From Shewanella amazonensis SB2B (GTDB lineage: Bacteria; Pseudomonadota; Gammaproteobacteria; Enterobacterales; Shewanellaceae), in contig NC_008700.1 of NCBI RefSeq assembly GCF_000015245.1, positions 688,001-752,000 of the forward strand: DNA of 64,000 nucleotides, written 5' to 3'. Under the pieces are notes generated by a model. That model saw only the letters and a program-made list of their open reading frames with translations, did not search any database and was not told the DNA's origin. The position numbers and the translations under genes were made by a program. The stretch's first letter is position 1. Each line of letters starts with the position of its first letter. This document shows, piece by piece, positions 1 through 8,655 of this stretch.

Positions 1-713
1 TGATCGTATCCATCACCACCGACATCGGCAAAAGCGGGGTTAAAATCGTTCGGCGTGGGCGGTCTCCAGGAATAGAATTTTTTCTTGTAGGAAGCAATGC
101 CGGTATCAATGACACCAACAACCAATCCTTCGCCCCTGGACTTCCCCTCGAGCTCTGGATTGTTCCAGACCATGGGGGCGCCGACGTGGGTGGGCCCCAC
201 GTCTGTCAGTAATTGTTTGAAGGAATCTTTCTGCACAGCCAACACGCCGGGCATTTTGCGCAGCATGACCGCTTCGGCGTCTGATAGTTCCATCACCAGG
301 GCGTTCAGGGCTATGGTATGAGCAGCCTGGACGGGGACTTCGCGCTTGAGGGTCGATTTGATGTTGCTGAACACCTTGCTCTGCTGATTCACCAAATAAT
401 TGGTATAGGTAATGGACTTACTGCTGTTGACGTCCAGCTTACCCTTGGCGTTCACGTTGGTATGTTTAGAGGCTTTGACATTCGTCGCGGCCAGACCGCG
501 GATCCCACCCTGATACAGTGCCAAAGGCTCGTCTTTTAAGATGACGAAATATTTGTTACCTAACTGGGCTTCGGCCGATTTTCTATTGAGCAATTGATTT
601 TTTGCTGTTACCGCGTAGGTCGCCTGCTCTTCTGTAGGCTGGTTAGCATGTACGGCAAATGCCAATGCTGACACGGGTAACGCCATCGCAATTTTAGAGA
701 GTTTAAAATTCAC
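1..713 (-). CDS. S8 (subtilisin-family) secreted serine peptidase, N-terminal part, runs off the window
   Basis: Read on the minus strand from a GTG at 713, with a TGAGGA ribosome site seven bases upstream. The product opens with a short basic stretch and a hydrophobic signal peptide (cleavage near VHA-NQ). An inhibitor-I9-like propeptide follows (KYFVILKDEPLALY to the PGVLAVQKD segment), then the start of the S8 domain at GLVVGVIDTGI, where the catalytic Asp is present. About 237 codons are visible; the His and Ser motifs lie outside the window. It is an exported protease, probably self-processing through its propeptide. It lies directly downstream of a second S8-fold gene in the same direction (46 bases between them), so the two may be co-expressed. 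The GTG start is chosen because the signal peptide begins there; an internal ATG ten codons in would cut the basic n-region. Confidence 0.85.
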   Translation of the reverse strand, partial: MNFKLSKIAMALPVSALAFAVHANQPTEEQATYAVTAKNQLLNRKSAEAQLGNKYFVILKDEPLALYQGGIRGLAATNVKASKHTNVNAKGKLDVNSSKSITYTNYLVNQQSKVFSNIKSTLKREVPVQAAHTIALNALVMELSDAEAVMLRKMPGVLAVQKDSFKQLLTDVGPTHVGAPMVWNNPELEGKSRGEGLVVGVIDTGIASYKKKFYSWRPPTPNDFNPAFADVGGDGYD

Positions 714-729
714 AATTTATTCCTCAGAT

Positions 730-750
730 AAGAGGTGCTGCGCACCTCTT
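730..750 (-). terminator. Hairpin between the two S8 genes
   Basis: A perfect 9-bp stem (AAGAGGTGC / GCACCTCTT) with a three-base loop lies just after the stop codon of the upstream S8-fold gene and just before the ribosome site of the next. There is no clear T-run, so it may only attenuate or protect an mRNA end rather than terminate. Confidence 0.4.
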
Positions 751-758
751 CTTAATCA

Positions 759-3700
759 TTACTTGCGTGTTCTGCGAGCAGCCAGAGCCAGTGCTGCAAA
801 CAAAGACATCAGGAAACCGAAGCTGCCGCCCGCTGAACCTGCATCTTTATCAATCGTTTGCGCAGGCTCACTCGACACCGGTGGCTGTGTAGGTGCAGAT
901 GAACTGTTTGAAGCAATGGAAAAACTGATGCTGGTCTGCATCTGGTTGATACCATCGGTTACGGTCACGTTTGAGGAGAACTCACCCGATACGACAGGGA
1001 TACCGCTGATTTCGCCCGCTCGGCTGATTAACAAGCCATCGGGTAATTCATTGGATATAAAGGAGATCCCGTCACCTTCGATATCAATAAAGGCTTTGGA
1101 AATGTTGGCAGTCAGGCTGGTACCCTGAGTTCCTTCAATTACTGAAAGGGACGCAATCTGCTGTGGTGCCATGTCATTGTTGTTGGTGACGTCAATAGTG
1201 ACGTTAACCAGCTCACTGGTGCGATTGACGTGGTCAACCTGGATTTCCAGCACGTAGGACTTGTTGAGCGATTCGTAGTCAAGCGCATCCGTGTTAATGA
1301 CGGTGATTTCACCCGTCGTGGACACCGCAAAAGGCGTACCCGGTAACGCATTAAGCAAGAACATTTCTGCCTTGTTCAGGTCGTCGCTGGCGAAGAATCG
1401 GGGTGATACAGTCTTTATCTGACCGACAACAGTACCATTGGCTGCATTCTCATAAACACTGAAGCTTTGGCCATCCAATGTGCTGACATCATCGGTTTCG
1501 GTGGTTGGAAATTTTGCGATTTGGTTGTTATCCAATTCGAAAATGGCCACGCCGGGAGGACAGTCTTTGTCGATGACCCAGTTGCCACTGGAGATCACAT
1601 TAGGATCGCATTGCATGGTCATGGCGGCTGCTACCCTGGCGGTCTTGCCCGCGGGAATTGTCGTCATCGGTGACCAGGTCAGCTCCTGTTCGACTACCGC
1701 TTTAGGTGCAACATCGTCCGGCAGCAAAGCAGAAGCCGAAGAGCTGGCCAGGAATTTTACGGATCTTTCGATACAGTTATTTGGATTCCATTGCGTCGCC
1801 TGACAGTTGAAATCCCACCAGTTTGGATAACCGTCTTCACCTGTATGGTCGATGATTTGCTCGCTGTATTCGCCATTCAGTATCGGGTTAAAGCGCAGCA
1901 TCTGATCGGTAGCGGTTGATACAGCATCGCGATCGGTACCAAATTGCCAACCCAACTTTTTATTCCAGCTGGTCAGATCTGGGTATTGTTCACGATAGAG
2001 TGCATCCATGCAGATATTGGATACCGCTATCTTGCCTCCCGGAGAAACAAAGGTATCCAGAGTGGATTGCTTGTAGCGTGCATAGGGATTCCAGGGATCG
2101 TATTGGATAGACATGTCCACATAGGTGGTCACTGGTTTACCGTTGTCATCCAGCTCGATCATCATGTAGGCCAGTTTATCCTCATCCTGTGCAATTTGTT
2201 CTGCGTAGGCAGGATCGTCCCCATTGGCATCGGAGAAGGATTCGCTGTAGATCCGGAAATGGGTCAGAACCGCAAACCTGTCTCTGTGTTCTGCCATGGC
2301 CAGTTCAAAGGGATCGAACATTTCAATGCTGACACCCAGTGCCTTACCCGAAGCACATTGCTGGGTATCTATGTCATAAATGGTCGCTCCGAGCGATTTG
2401 ATAATATGCCCTTGCAGATTGGTCTTGGCCTCACTGCGTTGATGCTTGTAGTGCATCAAAGGCATGGTGATCAAAGTACGGTCACTGGCGCTGGTATTGG
2501 TGATGTCGATTTTGGAGGATTCAGCGTAGCTTCCTGCACTGCTCAGCTTTTGTTTGAACTCATCCGATTGATACGACGTGCTGGAGCTCAGCGTTGCATT
2601 TGATTTTTCAAACGGTGTGGCTTTTTTGGGCAATACCAGCCAGGCCATTTTCAGCAGGGAGTCATTCGCCTCGCTGTTTTCATTGGTAAAGGTCAGATAA
2701 CCGTTTACCGAGGCTTCGGCCCACTTTTCAATGGTGAAGTCGCTGGATTTCTTCATCGGGAACGGCGACAGCAGCTTATCGTTCACTGTCAGTGTTACCG
2801 GGAAAGTAATGGCGCTGTTGCCAGGAACGCTGACTGACTCTGGGAAGATCAGTTCCACCGCCGCATTGTTGTCTTTCACACCATTTTTAGTGGCAGCCAG
2901 TCGGTAGGTTTGTGGTTCAGCAGTCAGGTTTTTCAGCGTCACATTGCGTGTTTGGCTGACGGTGCTTGCCGCTTCGATAAAACCAAAGGCCAGGCTGGGC
3001 TGGTAAGAACCCGTTTCCCAGAGCACAGACTTGGCTTTGTCGATGTTGTCCGCGTTGACCATGCCTGTGCCCATAAATGGGACTTCCGCCACCTTGGTCA
3101 CGTCAATGGAGAACGCTTGTTCAACCACAGTTTCTTTAATCCCGGAAATACCATCTGCAATCGCGGTATTGGCCACCAGGGCTTTTACTTCAAGGGCGCT
3201 GAGATTACGTTCTCTTTGCCATACGCGAGCTGCAATACCGGCTGCGTTGGCTGCAGCATAAGCCGTGGTTTGGGCAAGCTCACCACTTTTATCGCCAGTC
3301 CCCACTAGGGCACCGTCAAAGCCTTCTGCCAGGGCAACCACATCGGGTTTCAACAGGGTATCGCCGCGGGTTGGACCTGCAGGGGTGAAGGATGAAAGAT
3401 ACAGCGCATCTTGCTCCATTCTGACCGAACCAACCGTCAATGCCTCAGGGGTCGCCCCCAGAGGTGCCATGCTGTAGTAGCTGTCGAGGTAGAAGGTTCC
3501 GGCAGGGGCGACAATGAGTGAGCCCAGGCCTGCGAGGCGGCGGATGTGGTCAATCTGCAGGGTTTCGTATGAAGTTCCTGAACCTTTCTTTTGGTAAAAT
3601 GCGCCGCCACCAAACGAGTTGATCAGTACAATGTCCGGACGATCGCTGAAATCGCCATCCTGGTTGGGGTCAACCACCACATCCAGTGCGGCGTAAAAAT

Positions 3701-4544
3701 AGTTCCAGTCATAATCCAGGGTTTTGTAAGCCAGAATTTTGGCTTCAGGCGCTTGCTTAAGCACCAACGCGGCCTGGGCTGTTCCCGATGGATAGTGATA
3801 GGTATGATTGCTTGCAGCTTCGTCATCCTGATTTTCTATCGGGTTGTAGTCGACAGTATGGTAACCCTCATAATTGGCAGAAAAGTCCAAGCCGCCAATA
3901 ACGGTATCAGTTGGGAAACCGTCCCAGGCGTTGTGATTGTTTTTCCAGGCCTGTTCGTAAGCCTCCGGCGTGCCCGCACCGCCCAGATCTTTATGGGTAT
4001 AATCCACACCATTACCAATGATGGCGACAGTGACGCTATCTCCCGGGTCTTTTACGGTTAAAAATGGATAGGGTTTGAATTCGTCAGCCTGCGTTAGGTT
4101 TGGCTGCGCGGAGGTTTCGACAATACTGGCAATTTCATCGTTATCTGCCAACGCGTTTGCTGCAGCATGAGTCATTTGTACATGGATGGCATTGTCGACA
4201 ATGCGTACTTTCTGGACGATGACTGCTTCGGTGTCCAGGGCGTAGATTGCAGCAATAATGCGATTTTGTTGTGCATCAATTTTGGACAGGACCGAGGAAC
4301 GCTTGTCACCCAGTGCCGCATAACTCTTATCCAGGGCACTCTTTTCTGACAGCTGAAGAATATAAATACCCTTGAGCTCGTTAATTCGTGTAAATGATGC
4401 CATGGCATCGGATTGTGAATTGGCGCGGTGTTGATGACTTCCGAATACTGACAACGCATCAGTATTTGAGATAGCGCGGGCGTGCACCTGGCATGCCAGC
4501 AGCGAGGAAATTAACAATGCGACCGAAGATGATTTAAAAACCAT
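759..4544 (-). CDS. Secreted S8-fold pseudopeptidase with cadherin/Ig-like repeats and GlyGly-CTERM anchor
   Basis: About 1261 residues. The start is placed at ATG 4544 (signal peptide MVFKSSSVALLISSLLACQ, GAGG six bases upstream), not the upstream ATG at 4613. Residues about 50-150 resemble an I9 propeptide and 170-440 align with a subtilase fold. However, the Asp position reads IIGNGVDYTH (Gly177), the HGTH position reads SGTA (Ser253), the oxyanion Asn position is Thr350, and GTSMA reads TTAYA (Ala428). The triad therefore appears completely lost while the scaffold is kept. A cadherin-like segment (FSVYENAANGTVVGQI) and an Ig-like He_PIG segment (LPDGLLISRAGEISGIP) follow. The C-terminus has a Gly-Gly motif, a hydrophobic helix and a basic tail (SAGGSFGFLM...ARRTRK), the GlyGly-CTERM signal processed by rhombosortase after type II secretion in this family. 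Likely a surface binding or scaffold protein; peptidase activity is not expected. Confidence 0.8.
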   Translation of the reverse strand: MVFKSSSVALLISSLLACQVHARAISNTDALSVFGSHQHRANSQSDAMASFTRINELKGIYILQLSEKSALDKSYAALGDKRSSVLSKIDAQQNRIIAAIYALDTEAVIVQKVRIVDNAIHVQMTHAAANALADNDEIASIVETSAQPNLTQADEFKPYPFLTVKDPGDSVTVAIIGNGVDYTHKDLGGAGTPEAYEQAWKNNHNAWDGFPTDTVIGGLDFSANYEGYHTVDYNPIENQDDEAASNHTYHYPSGTAQAALVLKQAPEAKILAYKTLDYDWNYFYAALDVVVDPNQDGDFSDRPDIVLINSFGGGAFYQKKGSGTSYETLQIDHIRRLAGLGSLIVAPAGTFYLDSYYSMAPLGATPEALTVGSVRMEQDALYLSSFTPAGPTRGDTLLKPDVVALAEGFDGALVGTGDKSGELAQTTAYAAANAAGIAARVWQRERNLSALEVKALVANTAIADGISGIKETVVEQAFSIDVTKVAEVPFMGTGMVNADNIDKAKSVLWETGSYQPSLAFGFIEAASTVSQTRNVTLKNLTAEPQTYRLAATKNGVKDNNAAVELIFPESVSVPGNSAITFPVTLTVNDKLLSPFPMKKSSDFTIEKWAEASVNGYLTFTNENSEANDSLLKMAWLVLPKKATPFEKSNATLSSSTSYQSDEFKQKLSSAGSYAESSKIDITNTSASDRTLITMPLMHYKHQRSEAKTNLQGHIIKSLGATIYDIDTQQCASGKALGVSIEMFDPFELAMAEHRDRFAVLTHFRIYSESFSDANGDDPAYAEQIAQDEDKLAYMMIELDDNGKPVTTYVDMSIQYDPWNPYARYKQSTLDTFVSPGGKIAVSNICMDALYREQYPDLTSWNKKLGWQFGTDRDAVSTATDQMLRFNPILNGEYSEQIIDHTGEDGYPNWWDFNCQATQWNPNNCIERSVKFLASSSASALLPDDVAPKAVVEQELTWSPMTTIPAGKTARVAAAMTMQCDPNVISSGNWVIDKDCPPGVAIFELDNNQIAKFPTTETDDVSTLDGQSFSVYENAANGTVVGQIKTVSPRFFASDDLNKAEMFLLNALPGTPFAVSTTGEITVINTDALDYESLNKSYVLEIQVDHVNRTSELVNVTIDVTNNNDMAPQQIASLSVIEGTQGTSLTANISKAFIDIEGDGISFISNELPDGLLISRAGEISGIPVVSGEFSSNVTVTDGINQMQTSISFSIASNSSSAPTQPPVSSEPAQTIDKDAGSAGGSFGFLMSLFAALALAARRTRK

Positions 4545-4900
4545 TTTAGCCTCGTAGGTTGTCTTTATTCTTCCTGTGGAAACCAATGAAAATGTGCTTA
4601 CATGCGATAGCAAGATCGTATGGCAGGGACATTTAAATCAGTGTTGACAAATTTGTAATGAAATTGAGTAAGTACCACAATGCGGCCCGGGTCTTTTATC
4701 TGTGTATGCTTTATCAATTTTTTGTCAATTGATGTCACGTAAATGTCTAATTTCAATAAAAACAGATATATGGGTGGAGGGCGTGATATGTGAGTTATCA
4801 GCTTTTACGAGCCGATAACCCTATTTATCTTTAGGCTATTTGTAATTTTTATGTTGGTGTTTTTGGCTGGTTCGGATGAGAGCCACATGAATCGCCACTG
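4545..4900. other. Gene-free upstream region
   Basis: About 355 AT-rich bases between the start of the S8-fold pseudopeptidase and IS-like sequence. It should hold that gene's promoter. An imperfect inverted repeat (TTATCAGC ... GCCGATAA, about 4796-4819) is visible. No ORF with a credible ribosome site was found. Confidence 0.4.
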
Positions 4901-5010
4901 ATTTCCTAGACACGATTTAGTTAGATAAACTAGCTAAAAAAGAGGTGTCCATGAGTCATAAACGTTACCCCGAACAATTCAAAATCGAAGTGACCTTTCC
5001 CCGAGATTAG
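4901..5010 (+). mobile_element. 5' end fragment of an IS3-type element with truncated orfA
   Basis: The sequence GATTTCCTAGACACGATTTA followed by AGAGGTGTCC and ATG at 4951 has the look of the left end and orfA start of an IS3-group element (MSHKRYPEQFKIEV, the usual start of the helix-turn-helix orfA). Reading stops after 19 codons at a TAG, where unrelated inverted IS sequence begins. Only the first part of orfA survives. Confidence 0.55.
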
Positions 5011-5038
5011 TACCAATCCCTTGATGAGATTTTCCAGC

Positions 5039-5530
5039 TTATGCTGCCTGCTTGGCATACTCAACAGGCGGCATGTAGTTCAGTGAACTATGTGGGCGAA
5101 CTTGGTTGTAGTGTTCGCGCCATAGCTCGATCTCGTATCTGGCTTCGTCCAAGGTTCTGAACCAGCACTGGTTCAGACATTCGTTCCGGAATTTGCCATT
5201 CAGTCTCCACAAAGGCATTTTGCGCCGGCTTTCCTGGTGGAATAAAGCTCAGCGTGACGCCCGTTACCTTACTCCAGAAGAACATTGCCTTGCTGGTAAA
5301 TTCTGTCCCATTGTCGCAAGTCACCTTGTTGGGTTTGCCTCGCTCTTCCTCAACTGGTCCAGGAATCTGCTTACCTGCCTGCCACTGATGGCTACAGAGA
5401 CTAATTGACCGACCATTTCCCGCAAATAATCATCTATAACATTCAGTACCCGAAAGCGGCGACCATTGCTGAGTTGGTCTGACATAAAGTCCATAGACCA
5501 ACGTTGATTCGGTGCTGTCGGCACCTCTAT
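5039..5530 (-). pseudogene. Degenerate IS3-family transposase orfB (DDE integrase core)
   Basis: On the minus strand, two frames together encode the rve integrase core of an IS3-type orfB. The segments APNQRWSMDFMSDQ (first Asp), VIDDYLREMVGQLV, CDNGTEFTSKAMFF (second Asp) and PGKPAQNAFVE (Glu) appear in order, then a C-terminal NYMPPVEYAKQAA stop at 5039. Frameshifts lie near 5325 and near 5200, and the N-terminal third is missing (homology fades beyond about 5530). It is inverted relative to the orfA fragment beside it, so at least two IS events or an inversion are needed. Not functional. Confidence 0.75.
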
Positions 5531-5650
5531 ATTTCGACCATGTGTGATACAGGACGCTGTCAGTTCCGGCGGCAGTGCGCATTTTTGAATATTGAAATCT
5601 GGTAGATTGGACTGACTATTGGCGGGTGTCGATACTATCAGGAACACATC

Positions 5651-6433
5651 ATGGAACTCCTTATTATCGCGCTGGTTGCCATGCTGACTTCCGGGATGAC
5701 CTTCTTCTCGGGTTTTGGTTTGGGCACCATTCTGGTTCCTATGTTCGCTTTATTTTTTCCATTACCCTTGGCCATTGCCGCAGCGGCAGTGGTGCATTTC
5801 ACAAACAACCTGTTCAAGTTTGCGCTGATGGCCCGGCAAGCAGATTGGAAGGTGGTGGCACGCTTCGGATTACCTGCCGCGTTGGCCGCCATTCTGGGCG
5901 CGAGTTCCCTGGCGCTCTTTGACCGCTTGCCAGCGCTGTTGCATTACTCATTGGCGGGCTTGGTTTTTGAGATTACTGCGGTGAAAGTACTGATAGGCGG
6001 TCTGATAGCACTATTTGCAATGCTGGAACTATCACATCGTTTTCAATCACTGACTTTTTCCCGGCGTTGGCTCTCTCTTGGTGGGTTCCTATCAGGCTTT
6101 TTTGGTGGGCTTTCGGGCAATCAGGGAGCATTACGTTCAGCATTTTTATTGAAAGCAGGCTTGTCCATGGAAGCCTTTGTCGCGACAGGGATTGTTTCGG
6201 CGACAATCGTCGATGTTACACGTCTCCTTGTGTATGGCAGTGCGATATCGGTAGGTCAATTCGCTCAAATTGAGACGCTGGCGTTGCCGGTGGCCGTTGG
6301 CACTCTTGCAGCCTTGATTGGCAGCCTTCTTGCCAAGCGTCTCCTGGAAAAGGTGACCTTGCCTGGTATTCAGATGTTGGTCGCAATCGCGATGTTGGGT
6401 GTAGGTTTCGCACTGATGTTGGGTGTGCTCTAG
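5651..6433 (+). CDS. TauE/SafE-family membrane permease
   Basis: 260 residues, strongly hydrophobic with about eight predicted membrane segments. Small-residue-rich helices and the paired half-repeats (SGMTFFSGFGLGTILVPMF near the N-terminus and GGFLSGFFGGLSGNQGALR in the middle) are typical of TauE/SafE (DUF81) anion exporters. These move sulfite, sulfoacetate or other organic sulfur anions; the substrate here cannot be read from sequence. The ATG at 5651 has AGGA seven bases upstream. The gene stands alone between IS debris and a convergent pseudogene, so it may have lost its original partners. Its promoter would have to lie in or next to the IS remnant. Confidence 0.8.
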   Translation: MELLIIALVAMLTSGMTFFSGFGLGTILVPMFALFFPLPLAIAAAAVVHFTNNLFKFALMARQADWKVVARFGLPAALAAILGASSLALFDRLPALLHYSLAGLVFEITAVKVLIGGLIALFAMLELSHRFQSLTFSRRWLSLGGFLSGFFGGLSGNQGALRSAFLLKAGLSMEAFVATGIVSATIVDVTRLLVYGSAISVGQFAQIETLALPVAVGTLAALIGSLLAKRLLEKVTLPGIQMLVAIAMLGVGFALMLGVL

Positions 6434-6500
6434 GCCGTTGAGTGTGTCAGCCGGTTGAAATTCCAACCTATTTCCTGACGATTCAGCAGCAAACGCCCAC

Positions 6501-6533
6501 AAAAGAGCCGCACTGGGTTCAGCAGTGCGGCTC
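6501..6533 (-). terminator. Rho-independent terminator
   Basis: An 11-bp stem (GAGCCGCACTG / CAGTGCGGCTC) with a seven-base loop, followed on the minus strand by TTTT. It terminates the minus-strand pseudogene and may also serve the convergent permease gene. Confidence 0.7.
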
Positions 6534-6554
6534 GGCAGGTTTTAACGCGAGCGA

Positions 6555-7185
6555 TTACTTCAGCAGATAGGCGCGCATCATCAACTGCTCGGCACGACTG
6601 TTACCTTCATCTGTCATGGTCAGCTTCAGGTGTACGTAGTTTCCGGCTGCCGCTGCATTGGGGATGGTCGCTACCCACTGACCATTTTCCTGAGCCACTT
6701 CAGCGGATTGCCAGTTACTGTCGGCGAATTTCTGAGAAACGGGGCAGTACTGGAAGACGCTTGGGCTAACGGGTAAACATTCCTGTCCGTAGCCATATTG
6801 CAGGCTGACGTCCGTCAGTGTGGCAGGCCCCTTTCCATCGACAATGGCACCGAGTACGACTTTTATGGGCTCGCCGGCCACGGCAGTGTTGTCGATTGCC
6901 AATGGGATATCCAATACAGGCATTCGCCGTGGTTGAACGCCCTGATTTTTGGGATCCGTGATAAAGCTGTACACGCCGTTATAGAAGGCCCCGGGATTTT
7001 CTTGCACCGCTTTTGTTCATCCCAGAGGCGGCATCTTGGCCATTGGCGTCGCCATAGGTGTAGAACCCAAATTGCAACAGATTCGTGTCGCGGATGGCAA
7101 TGTGGCTGCTCCCGTGAGGGTTAAGCACTGGGCGGCAATTTTTGAAATGCCAAACAATGGTTTCATATGGGTGAGCTGCCTTCAA
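6555..7185 (-). pseudogene. C-terminal remnant of a secreted protein, frameshifted
   Basis: Two adjacent minus-strand frames form one continuous-looking protein segment. 7185-7018 reads KAAHPYETIVWHFKNC ... GFYTYGDANGQDAASGMNK and 7010-6555 reads AVQENPGAFYNGVYSF ... RAEQLMMRAYLLK, joined by a one-base shift near 7010. No start codon with a ribosome site precedes it, and stops lie directly upstream. The last part (AAGNYVHLKLTMTDEGNSRAEQ) resembles the beta-sandwich tail of large secreted subtilases, so it may be the 3' end of a lost paralogue of the S8 genes at the window start. That origin is inference; the broken state is seen directly. A good terminator still follows it. Confidence 0.55.
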
Positions 7186-7383
7186 ATAATCTTTTTTATG
7201 AGTTGATTGCGTGTTTTTTGTGGTTTGTTTTCTGGCAGGATATTCGGTCGGTCAGATCCGAAATAATTTCCTGTTGTATCTAAAAGAAAACAATAAACAA
7301 CTCTGCAACATAGGATGGTTAGTGGCAGCTTCTCAATCTGATTCGGGTAGCATTTTGTACCTGAAGCATCTGCGAAAGCTGGG

Positions 7384-7410
7384 CAAAAAAACGCCGCCCT
7401 GAGGCGGCAA
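7384..7410 (-). terminator. Terminator of the mannoside operon
   Basis: On the minus strand GCCGCC-TCAG-GGCGGC is followed by GTTTTTTT, a classical intrinsic terminator 55 bases after the stop of the last gene of the operon. Confidence 0.8.
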
Positions 7411-7464
7411 AAGGGAAGGAACCTTGGATTTTGTAATATTGGAAGGCGCCGGAGAGGCACCCGA

Positions 7465-8634
7465 TTAAGTTAAATCCCGGAGGCTATCGAAACAGGCACC
7501 CAGGGTGTGGTAGTCACACTTGGCACCGGCAGTGCTCTTTTCGTTGGAGTACTTGCGGTTATCGCGATACAGCACCCTGAACCAGGCGCCGTGTTCATGG
7601 TCGACAAAATGCTGCCAGGCGTAGTTCCAAAGGGCGTTATAGGCATCGAGGTATTTTTGCTCGCCGGTTTGCTGATACAGCATGGCGGCAGCGGCAAAAC
7701 TTTCAGCCTGCACCCAGAAATACTTATCGTCGTCACACCAGTCGCCGTTCGGACCAAAGCCATACACCATGCCGCCGTGCTCCTTGTCCCAGCTTTTTTC
7801 GAAGGCGGTATCGAACAGGGTTTTGGCGCGGCTTATCAGCCATGGCTGATGGCTGTGGCGGGCGAGGGATAACAGCAGCTTGGCCCACTCGGTCTGGTGC
7901 CCGCCCTGGAAACCCCAGGGGCGATAGAGGTTCTTGGGATCGTCCTTGTTGTACTCCCAATTGATGGCGAATCCGGGGGTAAAGTGCTCCCAGATGATAC
8001 CGCCGGTGAGCGCTGCCTGACGGTTGGCAATCTTGTCGGCAATCTCCATGGCGCGGTCGAGGAAGCGGCCTTCGCCGCTGGCCTCGAAGGCGGCAATCAT
8101 GGCTTCGCACAGGTGCATATTGGCGTTCTGGCCGCGGTAGTCAGACAGCACGCCATCGGCGCCGATTTCATCGGCGTAAAGGCCGTACTCAGGCTGCCAG
8201 AAACGTTGCTCAAGCAGGTTGTAGATCCACAGCAGTTTGTTGTTGTCTTTAAGAATGCCCGATTTGCGGCAGGCCGCGAAGGCGAGCAGCGCAAAGGCAT
8301 AGCCATAGGCCTGCTGGGTCATGTCTTCGGGCCGATGGCTTTTCAATGTCCAGGCGAAGCGCTCATCCGCTTGCAGATGTACGTTTAGCAGATAATTAAG
8401 GCCATGGCGGGCGTGGGCCAAATATTCGGGTTTATCCAGTATGTCGGCGGCGCGGGCGTAGTTCACGGTAATGCGGCAACTGCTGACCAACTGGCGAAAC
8501 CCCGGCTCAAACAAACTGCCGTCATCATAGTAGTTGTGAAAATAACCGCCACTGGCATCCAGTACCCGTGGGTCGTAAAAGTCCAGAATGCTTTGGGAAT
8601 GGGACAGTAAAAAATCACGGTTGTAGAACTTCAT
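7465..8634 (-). CDS. AGE-family epimerase/isomerase, probable mannose isomerase
   Basis: 389 residues, full length for the N-acylglucosamine 2-epimerase (AGE) family, an (alpha/alpha)6 barrel. Conserved segments include RITVNYARAADI, SHRPEDMTQQAYGYAFAL, GGIIWEHFTPGFAINWEYNKDDP, WGFQGGHQTEWAKLLL and CDYHTLGACFDSL, with active-site His, Glu and Arg positions present. Family members interconvert aldose and ketose or epimerise C2. Beside two mannosidases, a sugar permease and a fructokinase-like kinase, the simplest role is D-mannose to D-fructose isomerisation in the cytoplasm. It is the last gene of the operon, 21 bases after the kinase, with AAGG before the ATG. Cellobiose epimerase is a possible but less fitting alternative. 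Confidence 0.8.
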   Translation of the reverse strand: MKFYNRDFLLSHSQSILDFYDPRVLDASGGYFHNYYDDGSLFEPGFRQLVSSCRITVNYARAADILDKPEYLAHARHGLNYLLNVHLQADERFAWTLKSHRPEDMTQQAYGYAFALLAFAACRKSGILKDNNKLLWIYNLLEQRFWQPEYGLYADEIGADGVLSDYRGQNANMHLCEAMIAAFEASGEGRFLDRAMEIADKIANRQAALTGGIIWEHFTPGFAINWEYNKDDPKNLYRPWGFQGGHQTEWAKLLLSLARHSHQPWLISRAKTLFDTAFEKSWDKEHGGMVYGFGPNGDWCDDDKYFWVQAESFAAAAMLYQQTGEQKYLDAYNALWNYAWQHFVDHEHGAWFRVLYRDNRKYSNEKSTAGAKCDYHTLGACFDSLRDLT

Positions 8635-8655
8635 AAAATGCCTTGAAAAAAGGCC

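Noticed and set aside
7182..7460. 92-codon minus-strand ORF downstream of the mannoside operon
   Set aside because: It crosses the operon terminator, lacks a ribosome site and has an odd composition; a chance ORF.
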